Assembly (NCBI GenBank): GCA_035772785.1
Contig: JAOCPU010000017.1
Span: 124,001-188,000 of the forward strand
Source of the DNA: Phlebiopsis flavidoalba
Lineage: Eukaryota; Basidiomycota; Agaricomycetes; Polyporales; Phanerochaetaceae
Direction of reading: 5' to 3'
Length of the DNA: 64,000 nucleotides
In this document: positions 1-12,140 of the stretch, piece by piece
How the letters are laid out: each line of letters opens with the position of its first letter
How positions within the stretch are numbered: position 1 is the stretch's first letter
Notes under the pieces: generated by a model
Seen by the model: only the letters and a program-made list of their open reading frames with translations
Told to the model about the DNA's origin: nothing
Database searches by the model: none
Translations under genes and position numbers: made by a program

Positions 1-300
1 CTCGGGTCCGCCCCGTTGGGAGCTCTGGATCAACGCCGCTCTCACGCACTGTTGTACAAATATATTATATGCCACTTGGCCGTATGCATTCATTTAGGCG
101 CTGATGATGTGTTGTGCGTGTTTGGCAAGAACTACAGCGGATAGGTATTAACCTACAATGAAAAAGGCAAGCCCAGAGAACAACCACAGCAAACGAAAGG
201 GACGGGGATGGGGAGTGAGCGATGAGATGGAACAGAAAGAGACTAGTGTGCATATGATATTTAGATATGGAGGTCCGTCGTAAATGTGTTCATTAAGCGT

Positions 301-2390
301 TCATGCAGCCATGATCTTCTCTATCTCGGCCCTGGACACGGACACGAGCGGATATGCCCTCTGGAGTGGTGCCGCGGGGCCGATGAGCTTGGGCAGTGTT
401 GCCATATAGAACCCGTTTGTACAGCCTTCGTAGAGGACCTCGAGAAGCTTTGCCCACTGAGCAGCCCCCATAATATGCCCAGTTACGGGCCTTTGCATTC
501 AGACCATTGTGACGTCGAGAGCCACTACACTAGTTGTGAGCGCACATAGCGTGATACGAAAAGAGACCGGACGCACCGTAAAGGAGCTCAGCCGACAACG
601 CCGAGTCCAATAGCTGCTCGCTCTGTAGCATTCGCGCGAAATAGGACCAATTCTGTACGACCGGTACCGATTGTCGAGCGGCTTGTGTCAACGGGCGCAA
701 CGCCCCCCCCTCCCCCCCCCCGATGTGGAAAGTAAACACCATCATGCCCGCCACGCGTGGGTCTTGTACTCTGTGAAGGTCTCCTCCTTCCGGTATCCCA
801 TCGCCTTGCGCCTTGTCTCTGCGTCGAAGGCGGTATCGTCGTAGTCCTTGTCAGGAACAACGCATGGAACGTGGCCAGCCGCCGGCGCGCTGGCAGAGCT
901 TCGCCCAGAACAACGTCGTCAAACCGATCGGAGGCGTGGCGAGCAGGTTTTGCAGTCACCTGCGCGAGAGGGATAGCGCTGCGTTTCTCGGCTGTCACCT
1001 CCGTCTCGCGGCTTGCAGAAGGATAGCTTTCGCGAGTGAAGAGAGGAGAGCGTAGTAGATCGGTTTGGGGTGTGCGGGCGTGGGGTTGATAATCTCAACA
1101 ATCTTTGTTTGCGTCTGCGCGATTATGAGATAATGAAAGTCATGTCCAAGAGATGTACGTACGATGCGTGAAATAGCTTGCGAGTCGGCCGTTGGTCAGT
1201 TGACCTATCTTGGGGGTAATTGCCCTTCGACCAGCACTCCAGATCTTCTTCCACTCCTTACTACCTTTGACTGTTGGCATCGGCTTTAGCTTGCTATTTT
1301 CTGCGCGTGAATTTGGTTAGAATCATAGCATTGGCATTGCATGTCGCACTTGCCTTCAGAATTTCTTTCTCTACCCTTCTCCCAGTCTTGAGAGGAAGTA
1401 GTCATTCCTAGGTCCTTCCTCTCTTTCTCTGTAGATTGCGCTTGCTCCGCTATCTGCTTCTCGGCCTCCGACTTCTGCTTCTCAGCCTCTGCTTGTTGTC
1501 GCTTCTCCATCTTGTTCCTTCACCGCCTGCTTCTTCTGCTCCTCCTCTGCCTTCCGCTCTCTTCAACTCCTCCTGCAACTTTCTCTCTTGCTCCATGTCG
1601 TTGTTTCTCCTCCTCGTTTTTACGCTGCTTTTCCAGATCTTCTCTCTTCTTGCGCTCCGCCTCTACTCTTTCTTGTATTCTCCGCTCTTCTACCTGGATA
1701 GCTTGCTCTATTCGACTCTGTATCGCCGCGTCTCTTACCCGCCACACACTACGCACGCTTTCCACCTGTTTCTGATGAGCCGTACGAAGATTATCAAGAA
1801 CTTTCTGCACTTCGTCTGACTGCCGTTGGAACGACGCCATACGAACATCTGAGGCTTGGGCATGGAGCACACTCTGCTCTGCTCTTTGCTTTGCCTTGAG
1901 CTCGGCTTGTTCATTTCGCGCGGTAAGCTGGAAAGAGTTGGAAGTTGCACGAAGAGGTGAACATTGGAGTTACTCACAAATGCATCTTTACGCGTCTGGT
2001 GTTCCCACTCCTCGTACGCGTCTTGGTGTGTCACTCTGAGCTTTATGGATGCAATCATTGGCCTCCATTTCGTTTTCTTCTGCCAGGTTACGTGACCTTT
2101 GCCGCACTCTCTTCATGTTCGGGGACAGATCAGCATGCCACCGGCCCACAACGAAGAGCCAATGTAACTCAACGGGTAATGTTGCCCAAGTTTGTCCTCG
2201 TACCCAGGGAGCAGATAGTCTCACCAGTCTCCTCGGAGTCAGTAACAGAGGACTCTGTTTCAGACGACTCCGAGTCTTCCTCTGACGACGATTCGGGACA
2301 TGCGAATGTCGACCGACGCGTTTGACCGACGTGCCTCGGGCTTCTGGCTGACAATAGTGACAACAACGTGAGGCATGGCTTCCAGTCCAT
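301..2390 (-). CDS. GLE1: mRNA export factor GLE1 (nucleoporin), frame-broken
   Basis: GLE1 sits on the cytoplasmic face of the nuclear pore and, with inositol hexakisphosphate, activates the DEAD-box helicase Dbp5 to release exported mRNA. On the minus strand, an acidic Ser/Glu stretch (about 2290-2210) is followed by QDAYEEWEHQTRKDAF (about 2010-1965), a long charged coiled coil (about 1870-1290) and the C-terminal helical domain. That domain is visible in pieces: HYLIIAQTQTKIVEIINPT near 1120-1065, IPLAQVTAK near 960, NWSYFARMLQ near 640 and QWAKLLEVLYEGCTNGF near 455-405, ending EIEKIMAA with the stop at 301. This order is that of fungal GLE1. The coding frame changes repeatedly, partly at introns and partly within exons, for example around the poly-C run at 702-720. 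The upstream start is uncertain. Identity is sure from the C-terminal domain; exon limits are not. Confidence 0.85.
702..720. repeat. Poly-C tract inside GLE1
   Basis: A run of C interrupted by a single T lies within the GLE1 C-terminal domain. The recognisable protein changes frame across it, so its length has probably been misread. Confidence 0.8.
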
Positions 2391-2982
2391 CGTTTAGAGG
2401 GCATACCTCTTGGTCGTGGATGATAGCGAGCGCGGTGCGCCGAATCGCATGATGTGGTATGGCGGGTGAGGTCAATAGTGAGTATTTGAATCACGAGGAG
2501 AGGGTGTAATGTCTTAAAACCAGACACATTTGGGCCACAGTAACGAGGCCGGTGCACGTAGAGAGCACGAGGGAAGAGACGCCGAAAACTTGAAAGAGGT
2601 GCGCTGTGCGCGCCTAACCAGGCTGACCATAATCCGAATAATTTCTGCTTCCGCCCGTCGGTCACGGTGAGAATCGGTTGCCTCTGGGGGTGACACAATG
2701 ACAGGTGGTATATCTGAATTATGCTTTCATATCATAGTGTCAAATCTAACTTTCCAACATTGTCCTGAACGACTTCAAAAAACACGCATTTTTCTTCGTC
2801 CGCGACTGCGTCAATAGGCTTACCGACACTTAGCACAAAGGCTTACAACATAATGATAGAACAGGCATGTGGTTAGTATTTCGACAACAACAAGTCATGA
2901 CGAATCTTGAGCATCGTAACAAATACAAGGCATCCTGCCAACGTAGCACCCTCGATGTCAGGCTTGAGATACGAAGCCCCAC

Positions 2983-3430
2983 CTAGAGAGTGACAGGGAC
3001 ACAGCCGATTACCGATACCGCCCTATCAACCACTCATTTAGTTACGCTTGTGACATTTGAACAGCGTATGTACTTACGACGATACCGTTGGTGCAAAGAC
3101 ACGGTAGTGCCGCTGCATTCAGAGCCGGATGCCAACGCCGACGACGGAGATGGGGCTGCAGGTTAACCCCACCAAAGGCGTTGACGTCTTGCAGGGGACA
3201 ACCCCAAGAAGCCCGAGGATTGCGCTGTGCCAGATACAGAGTTTGGCCTGTCAGGCCAATCGGTTCATTCAGGCTCGGCAATGCTGCAGCGAGCGACTGA
3301 AGAGATACTCACAGATTCGGTGCTGGCGCAGCAGGCCGTAGTTGGTGCGTCGTTGCGGACAACGGCGGGTGTGGCGACCGCAAAGATGGGGAGAGCGAGA
3401 GTGGAGAAGGCAGCGAGGCGAGAGAGACAT
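2983..3430 (-). CDS. Class I hydrophobin, frame-broken
   Basis: This is a small secreted, self-assembling surface protein that coats aerial hyphae, spores and fruit bodies. On the minus strand a signal peptide-like segment (LSRLAAFSTLALPIFAVATP) is followed by TTACCAST, which carries the paired cysteines of the family. A GT...AG intron (about 3315-3227) follows. The next exon reads AILGLLG...VQDVNAFGGV, then TCSPISVVGVG, then SECSGTTV. After another intron the gene ends in IGCVPVTL with the stop at 2983, the classic class I hydrophobin terminus. The start chosen is the ATG at 3430, about 80 bases below a TATA box; it needs a one-base correction to join the signal-peptide frame. Small indels scramble the frame within exon 2 and around the second Cys pair, and the first of the eight expected cysteines is not seen. 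Family identity is firm; function of this copy cannot be judged. Confidence 0.85.
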
Positions 3431-3508
3431 CTTGTCGAGTGAGTTTGCAAAAACACTGCTTCAGTGGGCAGTTTTGCTGGGACTTCTTGAGCTGAGACGT
3501 CCACAATC

Positions 3509-3517
3509 CTTTTTATA
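3509..3517 (-). promoter_or_regulatory. TATA box of the hydrophobin gene
   Basis: TATAAAAAG on the minus strand lies about 80 bases upstream of the hydrophobin ATG, a usual distance for highly expressed fungal genes. Confidence 0.55.
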
Positions 3518-3725
3518 CGCGAAATCGACCGAATAGTTTTCCTACATAGTAAAGACCCTAAGGCATCCTAGAGCCATACTGCACCCGGATGTTATAGACG
3601 TGTCAATGCTGTGAGATGAACCACCACACAGCGGGCACTTCTCTTGCGACAAGTATCACCGACAAGTGTTCTATCTCAATATTCTCGATCCAATGGCGTT
3701 GAAAAGACCGAGCGACCACTGGCTC

Positions 3726-4662
3726 TCACGTATGTTCAAGTGGAGCACCAGCCAACAACGCCCAGAGATAGGCCACACACGTAAATGGATTCATAGAAAC
3801 GACCGAAATTGAAACATACCTTCCGAGGCTGGCAAACGGGACAACCGGATATCTGTCATGAGGCTTGAAGTCTGTGCATCCTGTGATCTGACGCAATCCA
3901 TCTTTTTCTTTTGCAGTGTACCCTTTTTCAATGAAGACCTGGTGGGGCAACGAATTAACATATGGTAAAGAGTAGTCACATGTTGCAGCCGACCTGTGAC
4001 CGTGTCCGGATTCCTTCGTTTCGGAGCCGTTCCTGACTGCGACTAATCGTTGAGTAAACCGCTGGTAGATGACGTTGCTCGAGGCAGGCACTCAGGAACG
4101 TCAAAGCGGCGTAGTGTCGTCCGAGTCGCGGTCATGTCTCGCACCGGTGGGGTGGACTTCCCTCTGCTCAGTTGCGTTCGCAAGGGCGGATGTCAGCAAC
4201 AGCTCTGGCGTTCATCAGACTTACTCAATCTTGGATATGTCCCGCAATGGCTCAACGCAACCAACTGACTACGCTCATGCGAATGTCGGCCGGAAGACAG
4301 TCGACATGATCTGAAACGCTACATGATCACTTGTGTAAGCACTAAATGCTTGCAGAGAAAAATGACACATTCAATATCAAACAGACGCGCACGTCTGACA
4401 GCTCTCAACGAGCGTGTAGAACAAGCCTACCCGCAATGTTGAATCACTGTACCAAGGAAGGTCGCGGACAAACCGTTTTTCATATCGCGTTGGGCCATTC
4501 ATCAATGCCCCACGAACCTGTGTTGTAGCATATGGGCGAAGTTATTTCATCGCCGTGTCCACCACTCCAGTGCCTGTAGCTAGACCGTGTACCCCAGGCG
4601 ACGTTATGCATGCTGTTTACAATGACATCAGCGAGAGATCCGACACCCAAGCGCGGAGACAC
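3726..4662 (-). other. Possible small split gene, unidentified
   Basis: Two minus-strand open stretches (4091-3726 and 4662-4480) have reasonable composition. The longer contains GYTAKEKDGLRQITGCTDF and could be an exon ending at a GT near 3824. I recognise no family, domain or signal peptide. It may be spurious. The rest of 3431-5187 shows nothing I can name, apart from short GCGTGATGCGTGATGCG-like repetition near 5010-5030. Confidence 0.15.
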
Positions 4663-5187
4663 GACGCATTACTTACTTTCCTTATGTTAGACAATAAATG
4701 TCGGTCCTAAAGCACCTGTCATTGCGACAGTGGGAAAAACAGTTTGTCGAACTTGGCGGTCGGAAGCAGCGGGACAAGATGGCTGAGCAGAGTCACGGTC
4801 AAAGTTCCATTCTTTGCAAGATGTGATGCATGCGATGAATCGGATCCAATTGGGACCAAGCGGATACCAAATTCACTGGTGCGTACCCAAAACTGGAGGA
4901 AACCCCCACATGTTGACGTTGAGTGAAGAGAACAATTCATCGAATAACACGAGCCACTGAAATTACGTAATGTGTGTGACGGCACCCGACGTGTCACGTG
5001 ACGCGTGGCGTGATGCGTGATGCGTTGGACGCTCTGTCACATGCAAAAGTGATGTTGAGGGCCGATGCCTCACAGCTTCGACCACTAGACACAAGCCTTT
5101 GTATGGCCTTTTTTGTCGTGGCAGCTGTCGAGAGAAATCTATGCCTTCTAAAAATCCATGTGGTCTGGTATAGCATAACTAAGGTTA

Positions 5188-6883
5188 GTGCTCGTTCCTA
5201 TTTTCCAACGTGCTCGCATAGTACTAATGGGTACCAAGGACTATGCCAGCTCAATTATCCGCGATGCAGCATTGCCTGAATATCCCTGGAATTTATACGT
5301 GATATTGTCGGCTGCGCGGCCAGAAACGAGTCGCGGTGACGCTGTCGCACTTTCTACCACATGCCGTCTATTTCATGACGCTGCAGAAGATGCCATCTGG
5401 GCCGACTTGACGACTCTAGCGGATCTCTTGAAATGCTTTCCGCGAAGATGTTTGGAAGCTCACGTTCTAAATCCAGTCAGTAGCGACGTACTTCATTTTC
5501 TCGAATAAAATTCTGAGGATTTACTCGTAGGGCATTCCGTTGTACCGGCGTCCAGCAGCGCCCCAAGAATGGACTCGTTTCCTTGCCAACGCTGCGCGAG
5601 TTAAGTCCCTTACATTCAAGAATATCTCTAATCACTGTTTGCGACCCTCAATGGCTGCCAATGCTAGCGGTACATCGACCTGTCCTCGATATCTTTCCCA
5701 ACATATGTCGTCTGGACAATGGCATCACCAAGCTGGCGAGACCCTTGCGTTCGCACTACTACTTATTCATTTCACCCAAGCTACGATCGCTGCTCCTCAA
5801 ACACAACGAGTACGGACGCAGGCTTTGAATGGGTCATGTCGTTGATCAACTCCGTCATACAGCGGCGTTGCCCTCTCACGCGAGTTTCGTCTTCAATTGG
5901 GGCAAGATTCCTACATAGAGGAAGTCGATATGGCTGTCAGCAACCTGGTTCGTACCATGGAACTTGAGGTGTATGACAGTAATGCCTTGGTCTCCTCGGA
6001 TACTCTCAACAAGTTGATCCAATCGCGCACATTGAAGGACCCTCAAAATTCCAGCAGCTGATATCCTTTCATTGACGTATACGCCCTCACGATTTCTGCC
6101 CTGCGTCGAGGTGCTTCATATCGCATCATATGACGTACGTCACTGCTTCTCAATGGGGTCAAAACGGCGCTCCCCGGTTAAGGGAGTTTTACCGTGACCA
6201 GGGGGGGCCAGGACCCAACCGGCGAGGCGGCGCGTGGATTCTTCATGTCGGTGAGCATACGGAGGGAATTCTGGAGAATCAAAAGGTTTTCCTTCCTCCC
6301 GCATGAAAACTTGTATCGTGCAGTTGCCCACCAGTCTATCCTACGGCCGCAGAAGTACAAGCTGAACGATGCACTCTTCCCCCTTTACACACTCATCGGC
6401 CTCACCCATCTCAACCTTAACCTCCATCCACCTGGATGTCACCGATGATCTCATCGCCACACTTACGACACGCTTACCGCGACTTCACTCTCTGCTTCTC
6501 CTTCCTGGATATTATTGCAAACGCCCCCTGAACGCTACACTGAACGGGGTTCGTCTGGCAGCAACACGACTCCGCTTCCTTCACACTCTCGGATTTGCCA
6601 TTGACACATCCAAGGAGATAAACCCGCTACCGGAGCAGGAATTCTGCCTGAACACTACTTGCTCCGTGATTGGACTTCGCCGATTCCCGTTGCCCAGAGA
6701 AAAGTCGACTTCGTCGGCGCCTTTCTGTCGGTCGTTTCTTGGAAATTCCGGGTCTTCAAATACAGTCGTTCAGCCATGAGGTGCCAGCATCTGGCAAGCA
6801 CTTACATGAGATGGAGATCTTTGTACCATAGGGTAACTGGAGGATGGTGCGAACTGCGATGCATCTGGACAAACCTTCAATAA
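5188..6883 (+). CDS. F-box/LRR-like protein 1, frame-broken
   Basis: This is probably a substrate adaptor of an SCF ubiquitin ligase of the large Agaricomycete F-box family. An F-box-like segment is seen at 5300-5460: VALSTTCRLFHDAAEDAIWA then DLTTLADLLKCFP, the usual pattern of F-box end, small exon junction and 'W-x-x-L-x-x-L-x-P-L-L-x-x-x-P'. Leucine-rich segments follow: SPKLRSLLLKH (about 5770), EEVDMAVSNLVRTMELEVYD (about 5920), LIGLTHLNLNLH (about 6390), DDLIATLTTRLPRLHSLLLL (about 6450) and, near the end, VDFVGAFLSVVSWKFRVFKY (about 6700), which matches the closing segment of this family. The segments are spread over three frames, only partly explained by introns. The exact start and stop are tentative. 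A second, similar gene follows directly downstream. Confidence 0.6.
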
Positions 6884-7251
6884 TAGATGGACAAAGTTCT
6901 CCCCCCGCTATCCTAAAGAAGTTGGCTGAGATACCTAGGCGCGTTGAGGTTCGTGAAATCTTCGTAGTCTCGTGCTGAGCCCTCGGACACATCCTCATGC
7001 AATCAATGGTGCCTTCAGTGCCCTCTGTGTGGGGCAGACCACATCACATCTAGCAGCCCTGAAAACCAAAAACCCCTCGATACTTTAAGAGCAGCCGCGC
7101 TGTGACAGTCCTCGTGAGCTGTGACGTTCCGCGAGTAAGTCACGGTATGCTTTAGCACTAATTTTTTTACGGAGGGGTGGGCGGTTCAAGTGTTGTTTTC
7201 AATTCCTCTCCAGTCACCACACAACATCCTCTACGCCTTGAGGGCCCGCTA

Positions 7252-8975
7252 TGGATCAAGGTGTGATGCTTGTCGTCAATTAATTCATAGAATTTGCACT
7301 TACTGTTAATCTGGTGGGCGTATTCTCCTCAGTTTCTGCAACCAATCGAGCACTTCGCATTCACCCGAGCTCCTGTGCTGAACGTCGTCGATCGCGTGGC
7401 TGAAAACTCCCTACACGATGTGGGCGTCGCTCTGTCGTAACAAGTCGGCAATTCTACGATGTTGCGCAGATGTACTCTGGCGAAGTCTCAGCTCTCTGCA
7501 ACCGCTTCTGAAAAGTCTCGGAGACGAGTGTCTGTTCTTTGACTCCCAAGACTTAGACGAGGATGCTGTGCGGTAGTCCCCGAGACCATTTCTTTCACAT
7601 GATCTGATAGAACCGCCGAACTACAGGAGGAGATCGTTTATGAAACGGGCACCGTTGCCTGGGGGGGTAGCGAATGGGACCACTCGTTTTCTTAGGCAAC
7701 GTTCCCGGGCGGGTGAGACGGCTGCACTCATGACGTCGGGGAAGATAATATCCCGAGTGGGATACTTGACGCCATTGCTATATATCGTCCACCGATCTGA
7801 TACTCCTTTACCAAACATCAGGCACCTAGAGTTGGGTCGATGAGATCGGGATGACGGACGATATATGCGTTCCATGCACATCTTTTCCTCGTCCCATAGC
7901 TGGTGTCCACTCAGCCTCACCAAGTTTCACAATAGCGCGTGAAACTACAAACATGCACGATGTGGTTGCACTTCTGGACACTGTGCTGCAACCTTCCATC
8001 GCGCCTACGCTCGCTCAAGCTGGAACTTAACTCGCCCGTTCACGATGAGAACATCACTCGAGCGACCATAGCACTCCTCTTCGAAAACGACTTGCAGGTC
8101 TTGCCATGCCGGCGGAATATTCCACTTGGAAGCATGCTGTGGCCACATCTCGCTAAATCTACGTCCTAGAAAGCGCTTGTATTCACGTTTAAGAAGCCTG
8201 GCATGAAGTTCGACACAATAGAGGAGCCCTATTCCCTGTCGTAGAATGTCTACACCTCACTATGGTCGATCTCACGGATCAAACTACTCGTCATTTCATC
8301 AAAGTGCCTATCGCGTCGAAGCGGCTATCCACGTTCGAGCTCACGTTTGGTGGCGATGCCTCCCCACGCACATCTCATGGCACTCCTAGAAGAACTATTC
8401 ACAGGGCCCTAATGGGTTGAGGCTCTCTCGTCGCTCTACCTACTACACCGATACCGGTTCCTCAGACGATGCACTAGAAATCAGGGAAGGGGGGGGGGGA
8501 CCCGACGGGGGGGCACTCCCACGCACACACAGATCCACATCTCTCTATCACCGTCGCACATTGACCCAGTGACTACCATGAAAACCTCCTCGTACACCTC
8601 GAGATTACATTACCGTACATGGATGTCGTTGATGATCTTGTTATAACCTTGTCATGTGTTGTCCCGCCCCCCCCACCCGTAGCTCCTAACGACAACTCTA
8701 GATCTCCTCCCTGGATACTACTCTGGGCAAGCCCCGAAGGCCTACCCTCAATAGTTTTGTGTATGCTGCTACGCTGCTTTAAGCATATACAACGGAATTG
8801 GTGTTCTCCCGTGGTGACGTTGCCTCGGAAGCACAATCGGACCGTCCAACCAATCACTCTGCGTATAAACTGGACTTGCAATCAAGATATGTGTTGCAGA
8901 CTCCCCTCTCCTTCCCGATCACAACTCAAGCCATCTCTCAGTTCTTGTACACGTGTTCCGCCATCCTGATGCTTG
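7252..8975 (+). CDS. F-box/LRR-like protein 2, heavily broken
   Basis: It has the same general plan as the gene upstream but is more degraded. ADVLWRSLSSLQPLLKSLG (about 7465-7520) corresponds to the post-F-box segment. RLRSLKLELNSPVHDENITR (about 7998-8060) and PIASKRLSTFELTFGGD (about 8308-8360) look like successive leucine-rich repeats. Stops and frame changes separate all of these. A G-rich tract at 8485-8510 and further homopolymers sit inside. The F-box core itself is not clearly seen, so assignment rests on the leucine-rich segments, spacing and tandem position. It could be a pseudogene or a sequence-damaged paralogue. Start and end are approximate. Confidence 0.4.
8485..8510. repeat. 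Poly-G tracts
   Basis: Two long G runs, separated by a short ACCCGAC-type spacer, lie within the second F-box-like gene. They are candidate places for lost or gained bases. Confidence 0.7.
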
Positions 8976-8999
8976 AGATCATAGCATCCGAGCCACCAC

Positions 9000-10480
9000 A
9001 AGTGCGTGGCGACATCGCTCACGCCGACCCACGCGGGCTAATATTTTCGGGGGTACAATGGGCGAAGAATTCAACCGGGGGATTCCATTCCCCTGGAATT
9101 GGTTGGAGACCCCATAAATATCGGCGCATGCGTGTCAATGATAATAGTGGTATTGTCAGAGGTGAGCGGACTCGAGATTGGTTTGTCCTGAGCTCGCTTA
9201 CTTTCGTCTCCAGCACTTGGCTACTTGCGTGTAGCATCAATTTGAGACCGCGTTTGACGTATCACCAAAGTCAGCGGCATAAACCACAGTGCGCGGTTTC
9301 TCATACGTGTTATCCTTCAAGAGAAAACGTCCTAGGAAGCGTGATTGCGTTCCCTGTATCCAGTCGAATAGTCTTGGAATCGTTGAAGCAGTCCAAAATC
9401 CATCGACGCCATACATTTATCCCTATGCGCCGGTATCCGTTTATTCCTATTTATCCTTAGTTTCGAGGCTCAGGGGCTTGGTTCTCGATGCCTATAAGAA
9501 ATTTAATGCAGCTAACTGCCCAGATGGAGTCGTTCTCCAGACAGGCAAACCAACTGGCAACTGAGCATACGGCCCGGGAACGTTCGCATTTGGTGGGCGC
9601 CACATCTGCCACGTGGTGAGGGCGGTACAGCCGAGTGTAGGCATTGAGGCGGGTCGATCGCATCGTGGCCAGGAACGTCTGCGTGCGCACGTCTCGAGTT
9701 TGACAACGAGCCCACTAAATACGCAAGTCAACCCACACTCTATCACCAATTCCCCCGACCACCTACGCCATCTCCAATAACACTTGTTCGTTTGCTGTTT
9801 GATTTGGGCCCTGAATATCAGGCCAAGACAGCTTTTTCGGGGGGCTAGGGGTGTGTGACGGGGGAACAGGTGTGCGGACGATGACCATCACCGTCCGCAT
9901 ACATACAAGGGCGAGGGGCAAGGAGGCTTGCTGCGGAAGAAAATGTCGCTGACCGCGATACAAGCCTCAGATATATCGAAGATATGAACAGGGCGTTGAG
10001 CATGTTTCAAATCCCAGTCCCCCCCAGACAGCTCCAATGGCCATATGTGAAAAAGTGGGTTCGTTCTGTGCAATTTATAGCACAACAAGAGACACAGTGA
10101 GTGGTATCGAATACCGCTGCACGTATTTATTTGCTCATCAAACCCATAGGCAATTTTTCGACCGCATATATCGTGGTGCTTTTCGCGCACAGAGTGTCGC
10201 GTGTAAAGCTACACTCGAAGGACTTCACATGTATGCTATCTTCGAACTGGGATGCTTTGGATCATAGATGACCCCATTTGTAGAAGCTATCAGTCCATCT
10301 GTTTGAAAGTGCGGAGTCTCTTGCATGTATGCGCAGTTAATGGCTCTGACTCTTCCGCGCTCGTCCTTTAGCGCTCTAGGAAACCAATATTTTTTTTGGT
10401 AAACATGCGCAGCAGTCGGTCGCTTAGGCCCTACTGCGCGGACGCAAACGCTTACACAGAAAACCTCATCCAGTCCCGTC
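9000..10480. other. No gene identified
   Basis: Several overlapping open stretches of 60-220 codons exist on both strands, but none shows a family motif, a signal peptide or splice-linked continuation that I can support. The plus-strand stretch up to 9460 may be the tail of the second F-box-like gene. Confidence 0.3.
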
Positions 10481-10497
10481 TGCACCGTAACAAGACA

Positions 10498-12140
10498 TGG
10501 ACGCGTCCTTTATGGTCCTGAACGCTCTGCTCCAGACTTATCTGACAGAGCCCAAAGAACCGGAGTCAAATCATCGAGCTCACTCAGTTGAGAGGAAGGT
10601 GTACATCGAAACAAGAAGCATCCGAATCTACCTTAAGCGTAACCACTCCTACTAAGGGTGGCCATGGTGATGCAAGAGAGGCTCTGAAGAGATTAGCTGG
10701 TTCTCAGGTTCACTGCTCGCATTATTGGGCCAAGGTCACAATCCCACGTCTGGCTCCACTCCGGATGTGCGTATGACACCAAATTCTAATGTGCGGCATC
10801 TGACCACCCCCCGTTGCTAGCCTCATGTAAAGCGAGAAGATCCGTCTCCGAAACTACCACCGCGTGCACCTCGTTCTCTACTTGCCAATACCACAAGTAC
10901 GGAAAGCGTTGATGACTCGTCTATCAGACGACCTCTGAGTCCTTCAGAATCATCTCACCTTCCAGCGAGAGAACCGCTTCTCGAGATATGCACAGCAAGA
11001 GGAGCGATACAAACATGATGGCCCGTCACTCTTTCAAATACACACCGAGCGCACAGCCCTCCCAAACAGGGCAGATCAATGAGTCCCTCACATGCAGACA
11101 TTCGCTACGTGACTACGTCTCGCGTACTACAGGACGCAACGAAAAACCCAAGACATGTCTTGAACGGCTCGTCTCTTGACCATGGTTATCGGCCATCTAA
11201 ATCATACAACGACTATCACGACACGGATTCCTCCCAGCGATAATCAGCGATTTTTCGCCTAGTTTTCGGATATAATTAGACTGCCGCACCGGATTGGAGC
11301 AAAGGCAACAAACGTCCCGCATAGTCCGGCCACATACACCTGGACGCTCTCGCAGTCCCACCTCATTACAAACGTCGTCTATCAATCAAGGTGAGGTGGA
11401 CCGCTCCTTCACACTCGGCCACCATATCGCGGTGGTAGGCACCATTCGCGCCCGAGCAGTTTCCTTTCAGAGTAATCCGCGCCCTGTCCCAGCCATTGCG
11501 GGAGCGTCTCAACGACTTTGATTGTTTCCACGACATCTGTTCGAACGGTACTATTCACCCTGAGGACAGGAACAAAGACCGTGCAGTCTATCTGAATCGT
11601 TGAACTGTGGGACTTACGCAGGCAGCAACGAACTGCGCTCATAAGTGCGCACGAATGTTACAATATATCTTGATCCATGCATACTCATAAAGACCCTGCG
11701 CGTACCGGTGTCCCGCGTAGATTCCAAAGGCCCTGCGGTCGCCCTCGAAGCATCCATCTCCGAAGACAACAAACTCAAGATTCTCTGGAGGCTGAAATCA
11801 TTTGTACGTTGCATCTGCGACTTTTGGATCGGCTGTTGCTGGTGGCTGGAGCGCAGAGCAGGTGTTATGCGCTCCACGTCAGTCGACACCGAATATCCTT
11901 CTCCCCAGATACACAACGTTCCTTAAGAACCATGTTGATGCGTTCCAGCGTATTGCGACAGCGCCTGCAGCAGTGAAAACTGTGGGCCGGCAGCTCGTCG
12001 AAGAAGCTTGCGAGAACGAACGGACGGAGGTCGCAAGCACGCTGAAGATCTCCTCAGCGATGCACGTCGTGAAGGAACGGGAGCACCGCTGGTGGTGCCC
12101 GCCCATGATGGATGCATTCGAGACGAATTGCATCAGTTGA
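10498..12140 (+). CDS. Possible disordered/helical protein, unidentified
   Basis: A plus-strand series of segments has coding-like composition. A Ser/Pro-rich low-complexity part (about 10800-11200, with SVDDSSIRRPLSPSESSH) is followed by more ordered stretches such as PLRERLNDFDCFHD (about 11498-11540) and KTVGRQLVEEACENERTEVA (about 11976-12035). The last open frame ends at 12140. The pieces lie in different frames. I do not recognise the family. An N-terminal disordered region plus a C-terminal helical region would fit a regulatory or scaffold protein, but that is only inference. Confidence 0.25.

Noticed and set aside
702..720. Poly-C run as a telomere-like or regulatory element
   Set aside because: It lies within the coding C-terminal domain of GLE1 and is not a repeated hexamer; homopolymer misreading explains it better.
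1945..2325. Plus-strand open frame with a Ser/Asp-rich acidic end
   Set aside because: The opposite strand encodes an equally acidic Ser/Glu stretch directly upstream of the recognised GLE1 segments, so this is the mirror of a repetitive acidic region.
8798..9460. 220-codon plus-strand open frame
   Set aside because: It has no motif and atypical composition. At most it is the tail of the second F-box-like gene; it is not listed as a separate gene.
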